Assembly: GCA_914767715.1 (NCBI GenBank)
Contig: OU612072.1
Coordinates: 310,001 to 374,000 of the forward strand
DNA: 64,000 nucleotides
Direction: 5' to 3'
Source: Membranipora membranacea
Lineage: Eukaryota; Bryozoa; Gymnolaemata; Cheilostomatida; Membraniporidae
Made by a program: the position numbers and the translations under genes. The notes under the pieces were generated by a model. It worked only from the letters and a program-made list of their open reading frames with translations, searched no databases and was not told where the DNA came from. Numbering within the stretch: position 1 is the stretch's first letter; each line of letters starts with the position of its first letter. Positions 45,397-57,273 of this stretch are shown here, in pieces.

Positions 45397-48207
45397 CTTT
45401 GCGTTTTTTCCAGCAGCAGAATCCAATGACAACAACAATAATTATGGCCCCTATAGCCCCTCCTACTGCTCCACCTATAGTAGCTGCTGATATTTGTGGT
45501 TTTGGCCCAGCGTCAGTGGGTACTGTTGGTGGAGGATTGGTCGGTGCCATGTCATCCCACATGATTCGCCATGTTATAGACAATGGACTGGAACCTATAA
45601 GAAACAAAATCAGACATTATAAACCCCTGGTTGATTTGCCTCAATATATTTTAAATGCTGTGGGGGGCCGTGTGGTGTTACACATTACTATAACCATGAT
45701 CAAAGTTATACTAACACAGGATCATAATGAAATACACATTGTAATTTGGGAATATCTGATAGAAACACAGCAGAAAGAAATATTTTGTGGTTCACTTGTA
45801 TATCACTGTTTTCTTTTAATCATGAGCAAAAAAAGAAGGAAGAGCATGCAAATCAGCACTATAACGGTGCCAATGAAAACCATTTTGTGCCAGATCTGAG
45901 GGTATGCTTGTGAGCTTACCTACACTTGTGATCACTGGACATTGAACACACTTTTTTACCTCTACCGAGACATGGGTCACTCAATATTGAGAGAACAGAA
46001 GTCAATATGTAACTTTACTAGAGAAGGCCTTGACTTAGGCAGGAATTATGATTTTTAGCTCAAGAACTAAAGATCTACTGACAGGATATGACTATATGTC
46101 ACAGTTTATTGTTACTATTGTGCTTCCTGGATGCTAGGTCATACGCAAAATGTGCTAGACTGCATCAAATGTAGGGCCTACATAACTAATTGATTAGGTT
46201 AATTGTTGGAGTTGAGGTAAACACACATATTTTACGTAGTGTGAATCGGAAGAGTAAACACTCACCAGCTCCATCAACAGATCCTTCACAAGTAATCTCT
46301 TCTACCTGCCCATTATCTCTAGAGTTGTAGCTAAATGATAGCATGCTGGTTTCTGTAGAGGTGATGTCTGTTAGATTTGATGTCCAGGTGTAAGTGGGTG
46401 TAGGATAACCTTCTATACCACAAGTCAGAGGAGTTGGGGATCTAGGGTTGTTATCTTCATACCTAAGTATTGTCTGAGTCCAGTCACGGGAGATATCTGA
46501 AATTGTGTCACAAATACAAAGTCAAGCTGATACCAGAATGTCTTTGATTTTTGTTGGAGCTTAAATAAAAATATGCAGCACCGTTGGGAAACTAGACACT
46601 ACTAAAGAGTGAGGCTGAATTAGCCCCAATGGACTCACATATCGGCCTGATTTCCTTTATCTTGACCTTATCACCTTCTACAGGCCAATCATCATTTTCC
46701 TGATCTGTGCAGCGTAAAGTAAACCCATCTCTGTCTGCAGGACTTGTAGTGTAAGATCCACCTGGTATTAAAGTCACTCCAGACTCTCTGAATAATTCTG
46801 TATCAAGATAACAATCTTTATTGTTTGACAATTAAAGAGGATTAAAAGCCTGAGCTGAGCCAATGTTTATTCTCCATTTCTGTTATAATGGCCAAGCATG
46901 GGAGCTGCATGATGAGAGAGGTAGAAAGCTGACAATCTCGTATGGTGGTGAAAAATGTTGGTAGGGAATAGTATAACATGTTACAAATAATGACTTATGT
47001 ATAGTTACCATAGACATAGGTGCTCAACGGAGAGTCTGACTGACAGCTGACAGTAACTGTGTCATTCTCAACTACAGGGTCCTTATCTACTGATATCGTA
47101 AGATTCTTTGGCGGTACTGAAGAAATAAATGAGTTACATATTGTTGTCGATTTTCCTTTTGCTACAGTTATCATAGAATCCACAGAAGGCTCCAGATATT
47201 TGGCCTGATTCATAGGCTAACCATCAATATGACATGGGGAATATTTTGTGAAAGTATTACAAAACAATGAATGTTTAGAATAAGAAAGATTTACTTTGAC
47301 GCTGTAGCTTTATAAAAAAAACTACACAATAATTAAAAATATCAGCGTGTGGTTTTATCGTGGATACAAGACCTTTGCTTGCACATAATACTCACTTAAT
47401 ACAGGTTGGGACTGGATAACTACCGAAAGAGTTCCTTGTGTCGAACTTCCACAGGTTATTGATTGAGTAGACAGCTCTTGTGTGATGTTCAGTTTGACAG
47501 TCAAAGTGTTATCATTGTCAGGAAGGTTACACTGCTCATCATTGACTGGAGCTTCAACTAGAACTGGCCATTTATTCGCAAGAGTAAATGTCGTGCCGAA
47601 TCGAAGACATTGAAGCTCTGCATCGTCCAATTTCATAACCAAACCATATATACTACCAGAAGCCGGTATCTCTGAAGATCTACATGTTATTGTGAGTGGT
47701 TCTCCGAGATAATAACTGTTACCTGTAGTTGTAGCTTTATCCAGCGTCAATACCTCTATAATGTAAATGAATAAACAGTGCTTGGATGACTTGATAACAT
47801 TTTCTTGTAAATCACATCAGTGATAGATAATTCTAGTGTGCCTGGTATAATGGTTATGTCATCAAACTTTTTTGAAAAGCAAATAAATCCGGATGGGTCG
47901 ATATATTTCTATAGAATTCAATGAAGTAGACATGTTGTTGATAATGAAATTTATATAAACTTGACTGACGTGAGGATGCTTTTTTGAGCAAAGGTGGATC
48001 AGTTTCAAAACGCATACAGGTTCACGGCCATCGAATATTCAGACATGGCAAAGTTTTTAGAATAACAAAGTTCACTAAAAATGCTGTCATTTGGGTGCAC
48101 ATCAAATAGTTTAGAAGCAACAAACCTGCAGCTGCAAATTGCAATATAGTCACCACAGATATGCACATAACTGTAAGACATTGTCTTGATTCAGTCGATG
48201 AAATCAT
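45397..48207 (-). CDS. Ig-superfamily transmembrane receptor, copy 2 (ectodomain and TM complete)
   Basis: Six exons in order: signal peptide 48126-48207, Ig1 47396-47755, X 47009-47116, Y 46639-46797, Z 46266-46496 and TM 45397-45594. Lengths (82, 360, 108, 159, 231, 198 nt) all keep phase 1, and no stop interrupts the frame. Ig1 carries L-T-I-T-C and S-I-T-C; X and Y form one Ig domain split by an intron between V-S-C-Q-S-D-S-P and F-T-L-R-C-T; Z is a complete Ig domain with L-T-C, T-W-T-S and E-E-I-T-C. The TM exon has a Pro-rich stalk, a Gly/Ala/Ile/Val helix and C-C-W-K-K-R-K. Sequons NIT, NLT and NDT suggest glycosylation. The cytoplasmic tail is not adjacent; exons at 35096-35767 on the same strand fit in phase. 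Role inferred: cell-surface recognition receptor. Confidence 0.83.
48126..48207 (-). CDS. Signal-peptide exon of receptor copy 2
   Basis: Starts at ATG 48205-48207 and encodes 27 residues with a hydrophobic core (V-M-C-I-S-V-V-T-I-L-Q-F) followed by A-A-A, a plausible signal-peptidase site. A GT donor follows GCTGCAG at 48126, ending in phase 1, as needed to join the phase-1 Ig1 exon (the junction codon would be GAG, Glu). No equivalent exon was found in block A. Confidence 0.7.
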
Positions 48208-49129
48208 CTTAGTGCATCAAAATGTGAACTGAAAAAAAGAAATATTTTAGCAACAAATGTTAAATCACAATCGAGAGGTGATAAATCACAATTACCCATA
48301 TGATATGACTATTGTGTTAACCAATTCCAAACAGGTCTCTTCATTCAAATTATCAATTCTAGCAGTTTATCGTTTTTTGGTCAGGTTCATGGTCGAACAA
48401 CCGTTTCTTGTTTCCCTATAATGTGTTATGCATTAACGTATCAAACGGAAGCTCATTACAAAATCAAGTCAGTTTTGTAAGGTACGGCTTATTTGGTAAA
48501 GGTTGTCAGCGCTGACAGTTTGAAGTAAACCTGTGATGATAAAGCCTATATAATCTATATATATTGTGGTATTTTGGGCTGTTGTATCGTAATGGCAATG
48601 ATGTAATGACATCATGGTCGACTTTTTTAGCTGATTAAGAGAGAGACAAAATCATTCTTGAACACTGCCAAAGGACAGCCACTAAATTTATTTATACTGT
48701 TATTGAATGTTATGAAGAGCGATAATCTGTTTAAAATATGACTACTGGCAATTATTTTATTATTATTAGCAATCCGAGCTATCCACTTTATAGTCGTGTT
48801 TTAGAACATCGTTTTGCAGACCTGTGATTTTTAGACCTGAAAGTTATAGGACTGAGAAGAGAAAGAACAACTTTTTTCAGTTTTTTTATGAGACACAACA
48901 ACTCATAACTCTTTTTTTTAATAATACTTAGCCTAATGTTATTGTTGCTCCAATGATAGATGGTTTTAAAAGATTGTGATATTTTTTTTGCGTTAGTCGT
49001 AAATCTGTTAGTAAACGAAATTAATAGGGTTTAACATTTGTGATAATTGATTTGAGTGTTTTCTCCCACTTTTAGAACTAGCATTAATTTGATGACGGCA
49101 AATTGAGGTACAACAGTTTTCACCTTTTC

Positions 49130-50350
49130 AGCACCTGATTTTGATATGCTTTTAATTTCAGTGTCACGATATCGATACGAATAATTATCTGTGAACTTGA
49201 GATAACCACCATTCCGATAAATCCACCCACCGATGGCCAGTACATTTGTGATATTGTACTATATAGTGGTATTCGCTGAGAATGAGTTTCCATCTGTGCA
49301 GTCGAGAGGGGGCAACTCCCGACTCTAACCTAGCATTAGGGCCAAAGACTGTTTGAAGTGCAGTGTGACATGTGATGAGTATAAGTTTATTGTCAATAAA
49401 ACACTTAGAAAATTTCTTCAGTGCAAACATGATGCTGAGAACTTCTCTGTATGTCTGAACGTAGTTTGATCAAGGAGTAAAAGAGTTATACTCATTGGTT
49501 TGATTCTGCATCTGATAGCGTTCTGGAGGCATAGGCTATTGGAGTCTCAGAGATCCATCATCCTTTCTTAGTGAGATTATGACTCCAACACCAATAGGGA
49601 CTTGCATCAAATGCCATCACCAGCTGTTTTCTAGGGTCAAGTACGGTGAGAATTGCCTGTGTGCACAACTCCTCTTTCAGATTGTTGAATTCTTGTTGGC
49701 ACTCTTTTGACCAAGTGAAGTCAACTCTATGCTATGAAATTTCCATAGTAATTGATCATTACAATGAACTGCTGCACATCATTGACTTGCTTAGGAGTAT
49801 TGGCTTCTCTCATAGATTTCACTCTGTCATTGTTGGGTACTATACCAGATTTACTGAGAACATGACCAGGATATATAATGGATGACTGCATGAACAAACA
49901 TTTGTGTTCATTCACTGTGATACTTTGTTTTTTTCCAGGCGACCAAAAACCAATGTTAATGCATCACTTTTTCAACAACGCATTTGATTATTGCTAACTT
50001 GCAAACCACAAATCAGTTAATAACAGAGACCTAGACGATGGTATAAAGATCACCTGTACCATGCACGTATGCTGAGTTTTGAGATGGCTACAATATAATC
50101 TGTAACAGATTCATTCAGGCAATAGATTTTTCATGTCAAACATAAGAAGTTCGGACACCCCATTGACTCCAACTCTATAATGTCCATCCAGCAATGTAAC
50201 AATGTAACATGCATCAAATCTTGAATACCCCACTTATAAGCAAGTTTTGTTGCCTATCACAGCCCAAAAAATGATTTTTCTTCTCAGCATCATCCGTTAC
50301 CTTGTTGGCTTCTAGCCAAGAATTCAATCTCAGTTTATTTGATGGTCATT
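49130..50350 (-). mobile_element. Ty3/Gypsy LTR-retrotransposon remnant (block B)
   Basis: Minus strand, in order: Gag-like R-L-N-S-W-L-E-A-N-K-V-T-D-D-A-E-K-K (about 50330-50275) and E-S-V-T-D-Y-I-V-A-I-like (about 50120-50080); then Pol reverse transcriptase end (49915-49727) with G-H-V-L-S-K-S-G-I and I-N-Y-Y-G-N-F-I; then the RT/RNase H junction with F-D-A-S-P-Y (about 49600); then RNase H (49430-49185) with the position usually T-D-H-K-P-L changed to T-C-H-T-A-L. Protease and most of RT are deleted, and frameshifts are frequent. Integrase and LTRs were not found. Confidence 0.8.
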
Positions 50351-50529
50351 TCTCTTTACAATCAGATGCAGTTACCTAACATATTGACATGTTGTAGCAG
50401 GTTCTCTCAGCTGCTCTATCTACAGTGTATAGGATTGCCAGAATGTACCTTCTAGTTCACTTTCTATCTACTGAATGCCTCCCTCATAGTCTGAGTAAGC
50501 TTTCGCCAGTCTGTGTCGTTATTTAGAGT

Positions 50530-50888
50530 ACCCTATAGGAGTTTAGTTTTAGTTTTCGGGCATTTAGGATTTGCTTTTCGCCGTTGTTGCCTAGGTTGCG
50601 AAAAGACATAGTGTATCTTGAATTAAACTTACTCACCATAGTTTCATAAACAATGTACAATTATACAGGAATACACCTTATCTAAGCATGCGAGCTAGTG
50701 TGGTGTAGTGGTCTAAGTATCTGACTTGCAATCAGATGGAGATTTATACCCTGGGTTCGAATCCTAGCTTGGACATCTTTTTTTAATTTTCACTAGTAAG
50801 CCTACTAGCGAAATTTAGTACTAGTGAAATTTATTACCAGGTCCAGATAGCAAAATTAAACTCTAGCTAAACTAAACTCCCATAGGGT
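50530..50888. repeat. Inverted-repeat element carrying a tRNA-like module (block B)
   Basis: Copy of 28605-28962 with the same ~22-bp inverted ends and internal tRNA-like sequence. The two differ at only a few bases. Confidence 0.75.
50689..50776 (+). tRNA. tRNA-like sequence (UGC anticodon loop), block B copy
   Basis: Identical in A box, anticodon arm and B box to the block-A copy; one C-to-A change in the variable region (GGAGCTT versus GGAGATT). Same unpaired acceptor and same T-run terminator. Confidence 0.5.
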
Positions 50889-53019
50889 ATGTTGGTTTGT
50901 GATGTTTACAGATTCATTTTGGGAGCAATCAGAGAGACATTTAGCATGTAGCATGGTTCAGCATAAAATGAAATAGCTACTTCATTGTGGTCTACATAAT
51001 AGACAAAATAATAACGAAATAACACCCTGCCATGTGTGTTAACAGACTAACTAATTGCAGGTTAGCCGTTGTCATAGTCATGGCATATGTAACAAATCTG
51101 GTTTCTTCCCCAATGATTTTAACCAAACAACTATTTCACGTAACTCAGTTTCCAATTTGACAGTTACTCTCTCGACAACTATGAACATACTGCGACATGA
51201 CCGCGCTGCCTATTTGCTTATCAACAATGTGACATGGTGAAACATTACTGATTCCTACTGTATCTTTCCTGATAAATTGACGTAATGACCCTGTTCTTCA
51301 GGAGTTGCAGACCATTTTGAAACCCTTGTCTTTTATCCTGACTGAGCAGGCTTACCTGAGACAACGTTTGGTAAATTTTATCTCTGGCAGTCTATCCAGT
51401 CACGTTTGTTGCCTTATTGATTGTCTAACACACCTACATCTTCTGAAATTAACCCTAATCATTAAAAATTGAAGCGAAGATTTAAAATAAATTTGACTTC
51501 TCCAGTCTTCCGAGGTGCCTGTGATAGTGATAAACTCTGAATGGTACACTTTGGGGTGTACACTAACAACTGGTTAATGGCAAATGCTCAATTTATATAA
51601 ATATACAACTTGCCGAATTACACTATTCTACCTCTGAACCGACAACAATCAAAGTAATTTAATCCTGATCGACCTGTCCTGTTACGGTGATATCAAACCT
51701 AGATAGACAAAACACGGGTGAGAGACAACATCATGATAGAAAACATATACAAATATAAAGAGAACAAGATATTAACTCGCAAGCACAATCACACAATCAT
51801 GTTGTTGTTGTTTGTTGTTGTTTGTTGTTGTTTGTTGTTGTTGTTTTTTCTGTTATTTTCTGGTGGTTTTCTGGTGTTTTATAATACTATCTAATACTGA
51901 ATATGTGGCTAGATATCTGGGTGCTGCTGCCACATATTTCAGCTCCAATTAATGTTTATGATGTGCCCAGTTCTCTCGGTGGATCAAGAGTCCCCAAGCT
52001 AAGCTCTTTACTTCCTATTAATCATTCACTCACTCTCCCTAATCCTTCATGTTCACTCATGTATGAACTAGGGGTTCCCATTCATACCGTTAAGATATTT
52101 GTAATACATTGTAGTTGTCTTCTCATCATGTTCATGAGAAGATGACTAGCAAAAGCAATACCTAAATTCCTCATACTCACAATCTCTACTAGCATTCACA
52201 GTACGCATAACCACATTCATCTAAATTCGTTCACAATATCAGGGTCTTGGTGCTGGCAAGGAATCCAAATTCAGTTTTAGTTTGAGTTTCACTTTCATAA
52301 ATGCACATGATGCCTGTAATATAATTCATTCAAAATCACAAGTTGGCTGAATACTCTAAACCTGGATGAGCAAACTATTACAGGGTTGAGAAGAAATTAA
52401 AATACTTTGCATGTTAGATATACTCACTTAGTTGTGCTGTACAGTTTCACCAGTTTACCTGCAGTCACACAAGCAGACAGTCTATGTATAAGTATAACTG
52501 AACAGTGACTGCTACTACTAATCAACTACTTCCTGGTCAATGTGTTATCAATAGAAATAGTTTGGCTTTAAAAGTGACTCACACATTATAATTATAGGTT
52601 CTATTATTGCTCACTTGTTATCATGTGAGATGTGAAGTGTGTGATACTTCCTCATTCAGTTTATGCAACACATTTTGGTAGACAAACTTTTGCTGCAATC
52701 AAACGGTCACAGTGAGCATGGTTCCCTATCACCCATGCTATTATGAAGGTTGCTGTCTCCTATACATTGCACAATTCATGGCTATTATTAAATGTACATG
52801 TACATTGGATACTGTAAGGCCTTAGTAAGGGTGACTTTTTATCTCTCAATATGAAACAAGCAGTTCTATTTGTAGCTGTGCAATGCGATTCAAGCCTAGC
52901 TCTAGTCTCCGTCTTTGTGTAAAGGCAAACCTGTACCAAATACCTACTTCATAGGAACAGAGCGTATGCCCACGCTTGAAGAGCAGTCTGTGATGAGCTT
53001 ATGAAGATGGTATAGTATG

Positions 53020-53455
53020 TCGATCAAAGACAGGTTTTGTCGTAACCTGGTGAAACAACAACACATTAAAAGGCTGGACGCGATTGAAAAATGTGGTCTG
53101 TCTTTTTTAAAGCCACTGTCTAACTATGACATGGTAGTAAGTTTCCAGTTTCCCTGGGTTGTTTTATGAGAGATGAATTACCAAGTAATCTGACGCGTGT
53201 GAGCGGAGTGATGAATTTGGATTGAATTGGTCCTGCAGAGCACTGGACAGCTTGGTGGAAAAACATTTACAGTGATAGTTATGGGTTTCCACCATCGGAA
53301 AAGTTTCTAGATAGTGTCGGATATCAGGTTATAGAGTATAACAACTTAGATATCCAAAATAGTCAGGATCCACCCCTATTCAGACATGCATGCTTGGGGT
53401 TTTGAAAGCCATGCGTGCTGGCAATACCCAGAAAAAGTTCTGCTGAGTATTTATC
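53020..53455 (+). pseudogene. Adenovirus-type (Polinton-like) cysteine protease relic
   Basis: Plus-strand segments in more than one frame follow the order of the Polinton/adenain protease: L-S-N-Y-D-M (about 53115), F-M-R-D-E-L-P (about 53165), G-V-M-N-L-D, then G-P-A-E-H-W-T-A (53230-53255, the position usually GTHW, with the catalytic His kept), Y-S-D-S-Y-G-F-P-P (the usual FDSFG block) and Y-Q-V-I-E-Y-N. The C-terminal part has A-C-L-G-V-L-K where the catalytic Cys block is expected. Frameshifts and stops interrupt it. In intact elements this enzyme would process capsid proteins. Present only in block B. Confidence 0.6.
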
Positions 53456-53470
53456 GTGTATAATAAACAA

Positions 53471-53999
53471 TGCCAGTAAATCATTTCAACGAAGCGCCAT
53501 CCTCCGGGATGGATATTGATGAGGTACTGGATGAGGTTGAATATCAGCTTAGGTTTCAAAGCTCTCAGATCCCTCGGGTGATGAAATGTTGGTTTCCACT
53601 GTTGGCAGTGACATGAGAGAGTCAGAAATAACTCCGAGTGCTATAAACAATAAATTACTTGAGTACATCATTGCGTATAGAAGTGGTTATCCAATTTTTT
53701 TTCTAAGCCATTAACATTCGAATATGATACAATACGATAGGGTGAGCCCCCAACCCCATGTCACAGATCAGTTTGAAAAGATGAAAAGCAGTTACTTATA
53801 GGTACAACCATGCGTTTTCTTGATGAGCTGAGTGAAGCCAAGGGTGACAGCAGAAACAGAGCCACGGATCCTATATGGTTGGTTACACAATCGAAAAAGT
53901 GTTGGTAGAGCCAGAGCAGCCCGTATTGAATTATATCTCTGACAGGAAGCGAAGTTAGGTCAGAGAAGAAGTAAAAGTCATTCAAATTAAATCGCATTT
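53471..53999 (+). pseudogene. Coding-like frames downstream of the protease relic
   Basis: An ATG at 53471 opens a frame with S-S-G-M-D-I-D-E-V-L-D-E-V-E-Y, which shifts near 53575 to D-E-M-L-V-S-T-V-G-S-D-M-R-E-S-E. A second block at about 53808-53990 encodes F-L-D-E-L-S-E-A-K-G-D-S-R and, one frame away, V-E-P-E-Q-P-V-L-N-Y-I-S-D-R-K-R-S. They are probably further ORFs of the same mobile element; no family assigned. Confidence 0.4.
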
Positions 54000-54018
54000 T
54001 AAGACAATTTATAATGTA

Positions 54019-54132
54019 TTTTACTCAAGGGTACCAAAATTTTACTCAATGGTACCAAAATTTTACTCATGGGTACCAAAATGTTACTCAGGGGTACCAA
54101 AATTTTACTCAAGGGTACCAAAATTTTACTCA
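54019..54132. repeat. 21-bp tandem repeat, about 5.5 copies
   Basis: Units of TTTTACTCAAGGGTACCAAAA, varying mainly at the two bases before GGGTACC. Each unit contains a GGTACC palindrome. Confidence 0.95.
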
Positions 54133-54659
54133 GTACAAATATACTTTTTAAAATTTTTGATATAGCTTTTGTTTCTACAATTCATGGGTAAAATAGCCAA
54201 AAACACTTAACATCCATATCAGCCGATTTGTACATGCTGGGCACCCTTTCTCTGCTCTTTCGGTCATCAATTAACATTTAAGCATTAGCGTTCTGACAGA
54301 TTACCAAATTTCTCTCTGTAAACTTTGGAGAAATATAGCTGGAATAAACCAGTTAGTGCCTGCCTTGAAAAAACAACAGGGGGCGGAAACATCTGGTCAT
54401 TTTCCAGCATAAAGTCATCATACACCACCAGACTGATTAAAGATTTCTTGGCTCAATCTCCCGTGATAGGAACTCAACACCCTCCAACCTCCTTAGAAAA
54501 TCGTACATATTTTGATTAGGGGTGTTGGTAAAATATCCATTTATTATCCCATCCAAAAAGTTTGATTATTTAATATATACTCTTTGTCCAAAGATGTTTA
54601 CATCGAGATAAAAAGCCCCATTGGAGAGAGAAAATAATAAATAATAAATTGTAAAACAG

Positions 54660-55870
54660 AAACAATTTAAACTTGTTAGGCTAGATAGTCTTTGTTTTTT
54701 AAGATTGCCTTGCTACATTTCACAGTTTGTGACCGTTTTATATACACATCATTTTGACACTTTCTTACAGATCTCTGTGGTCTTGCGTTGGTTTTGTTAT
54801 TTAGGCAGTTTCTAAGCAGATGTTCTGGAATATTGACGATTCGCAGCGCATAGGTTGAGCATACGTCATGGAGTAAATCGCAAAGTGGTGTTAACTTAGC
54901 AGCGTTGAGTCTATCGATATAATGTTCAAGGTGATCGAAAATTATTCGCAATGCTAGTTTCTGGATCTTAACAGCTCGTTCCTGAGATAGTCTGCTAAGA
55001 AAGGATACCAAGCTGGAGCTGAGTAGGTTATTGTTGGCAGTATTTGGGCTCTGTACATCATCACAAGTGTTTCTGTGTTAACCCCAGATTGTTTCAGGAC
55101 TAACAATCCGTAGATTTTACGATTTGCAGCCTTTCGTACCTCGGACACATTTTCGCTGAATGTAAGGTGGCTATCAAGTGTCACGCCTAGTAATTTTGTA
55201 CTTGAGACATTATTGACGCTCTGGTTGGTGTTCATAACGAGTTCAGAGTTCATGTTTAGAGGTTTTCTGAGGGATACATTGAGCGACTTGGTTTTTTGGA
55301 CATTAAGACGCATCTTATTCCGATTAGCCCAATCACTGCACTCTCTGATTAGTTGTTGTCCGACTTCAAGAGGTATAAAGTCGACTTCTGATCGAGTGCA
55401 GCTAGTGGTCTCAGTGGTGGATTTCATCAGCGGATAGTAGGTGGTCGTATCATCTGCGTATTTGATGGTGGCGCCTTGTGAGAATTTGAGCGAGTTTACA
55501 AATGCCAGAGTGTGGGTCCACAGAGTGTGCCCTGAGGGACTCCAGTGTTGCATATTCGGTAGGTTGACTTCACATTGTGGCATCTTAGAGTGACACAGTG
55601 TGATCAGTTACATAGATAATCTGCGACGAGAGATATTAGTGCATCAGATTATTAGTTTTGTGAGTAGAAGTTGATGATTCATCAAGTCGAAAGCCTTGCT
55701 AAAATCATACAAGATCAGTTGAGCCCCATGATTGTCAGTATCATCGAGCACAGTAGTCACATCATCCAACAAGTAAACCAGAGCATCTGTGCAGCCTACA
55801 CCCTTTCTGTACGCAAGCTTACCTTTCATTGCTGTCTTAAAAAATCCGCTCGTGAATTATTCAGTCAACT
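54660..55870 (-). mobile_element. 5'-truncated LINE, reverse transcriptase and C-terminal region
   Basis: From 55870 leftwards: R-K-G-V-G-C-T-D-A-L (about 55815), Y-D-F-S-K-A-F-D-L-M-N-H (block A, about 55700), a broken QG-block, I-K-Y-A-D-D-T-T-T-Y (catalytic, about 55465), N-V-Q-K-T-K-S-L (about 55300), L-L-G-V-T-L-D-S-H-L-T-F (about 55180), Y-S-A-P-A-W-Y-P and the C-terminal K-I-Q-K-L-A-L-R-I-I-F segment. Frame breaks lie near 55584-55640 and 55000. The Y-A-D-D-T-T context and G-x-T-D-A-L block are like those of the LINE fragment at 20.6/43.6 kb, so the two may be the same family. Confidence 0.88.
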
Positions 55871-56352
55871 TTAAGTGATCGATAGCGATAAGATCTTTGT
55901 TATCTCTGTAAGCAATATCATGCTGCTCTGTCTATGCTTTTCCCTGGTGGGTTATCGGGTTATAGTGAGAGTCTAGTCCTACGCTGAGCTTTGTTCCTCC
56001 TGGTCCACAAAAGTTGTATCAAGGAACGTGGAACTCATTTCCGGTCTTATCAATTAATTTAGAAATTTCCCCACCTTGCTTTGGCTCTGCAGGCAAAAAT
56101 TTTTATTTTAAACCGTTACACCTTTTACAGCACACTAGTATCCGTTTTTAGTGGAGGTAACAATAGAATTGACATCGATACGTTGAACAATATATAATCT
56201 TTATTTCAAACCATTTGGTATGCTACCGTAATAAAAAGTGGACAACCTTACAGGTTTTTTTACAATAAAAATGATAAAATGCATTTTTCTTGTTGGCACC
56301 TTGGATAAAAAAGGAAATAAATAAATGTACTAATATAAAAAGATTCTCACTT

Positions 56353-56992
56353 ATACATATTTCACACATTTATTGTTGACGAAAGAATAAAAATTTATTA
56401 TTTCCTCGGGGAATAATAACAAGAGTGTTTTAACCATACACTTCAAAATTGCTTTTCTGTTTTGGGAAAAATGCCACTTTGTGAAACGAATGTTAACTCC
56501 CATTGGTTTTCTTATCAAGCTTTTCATACACAAAAATCTTGCGCCAGACCCTGGTCCAGCAATATATTTGGGCATGTTACACTTAAGACTCATATAGATC
56601 CAAGCAGGGCTGTATCCATTGGTTTTGAAGTGGTAGGGCCAGGCAGGGTGGGTGCATGAGGGGTGCTTTGGCGCCTTTCCGCTTGGGGGTGTGGGGGCCT
56701 CCACCAGAAAATTTTCAAAAAATCAGAAGCAGTTTTAAGGCTTTTCAGCGGCCTTTTTAAAAAGAAAATTGACAAGAAATTTGCCCCCAGGACTTAAGTG
56801 TAACTGAAAGGGATATCATCATATCCCTACTGTGATTGATCTTACAATTGAAAAAAAATTGGTGAACATATTTTGGAAAGAGGAAGAACAGTAATTTGTC
56901 ACATTTTAAAATGGTGGTTGATCTTGAATGGAGGTACCAGATCTTGAATTACAGTCAATATAATATGTGATATTATTATATTATTATTATTA
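56353..56992. other. Block-B-only repeat-derived DNA, no gene
   Basis: Contains a GC-rich stretch (56600-56710) resembling 16975-17040 and an ATT microsatellite at 56970-56990. It replaces the segment that in block A holds a MITE and a broken ORF. Confidence 0.5.
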
Positions 56993-57273
56993 TTGCTTTC
57001 ATGTCATACGCACCTGATCGAAAAGTCATGCTCCTTTGTGCACTTATATGTGTGTTCTTAAAGTGTATTTTAACTTGTTATTGGTAGTGGTAATATTTGG
57101 TCAAGTGTAATACATTGAAAGCCCTTGTATGGCAATTTTACCTAGACCGCTTAATTAGGAGTATCAAGCTCCGCTTTTAAGTTGGTACCAATCCCGCTAA
57201 GTAACCATGTATCTTCTTCCATTTATTATTAAAATAACTTTTCCGACTGATAATATTTGACCTAGTCAGTAGC

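Noticed and set aside
45399-45899. 166-codon plus-strand ORF
   Set aside because: It is antisense to the receptor transmembrane exon and its intron; no motifs of its own.
54019-54132. CRISPR array
   Set aside because: The 21-bp units are directly adjacent without unique spacers, and the genome is eukaryotic.
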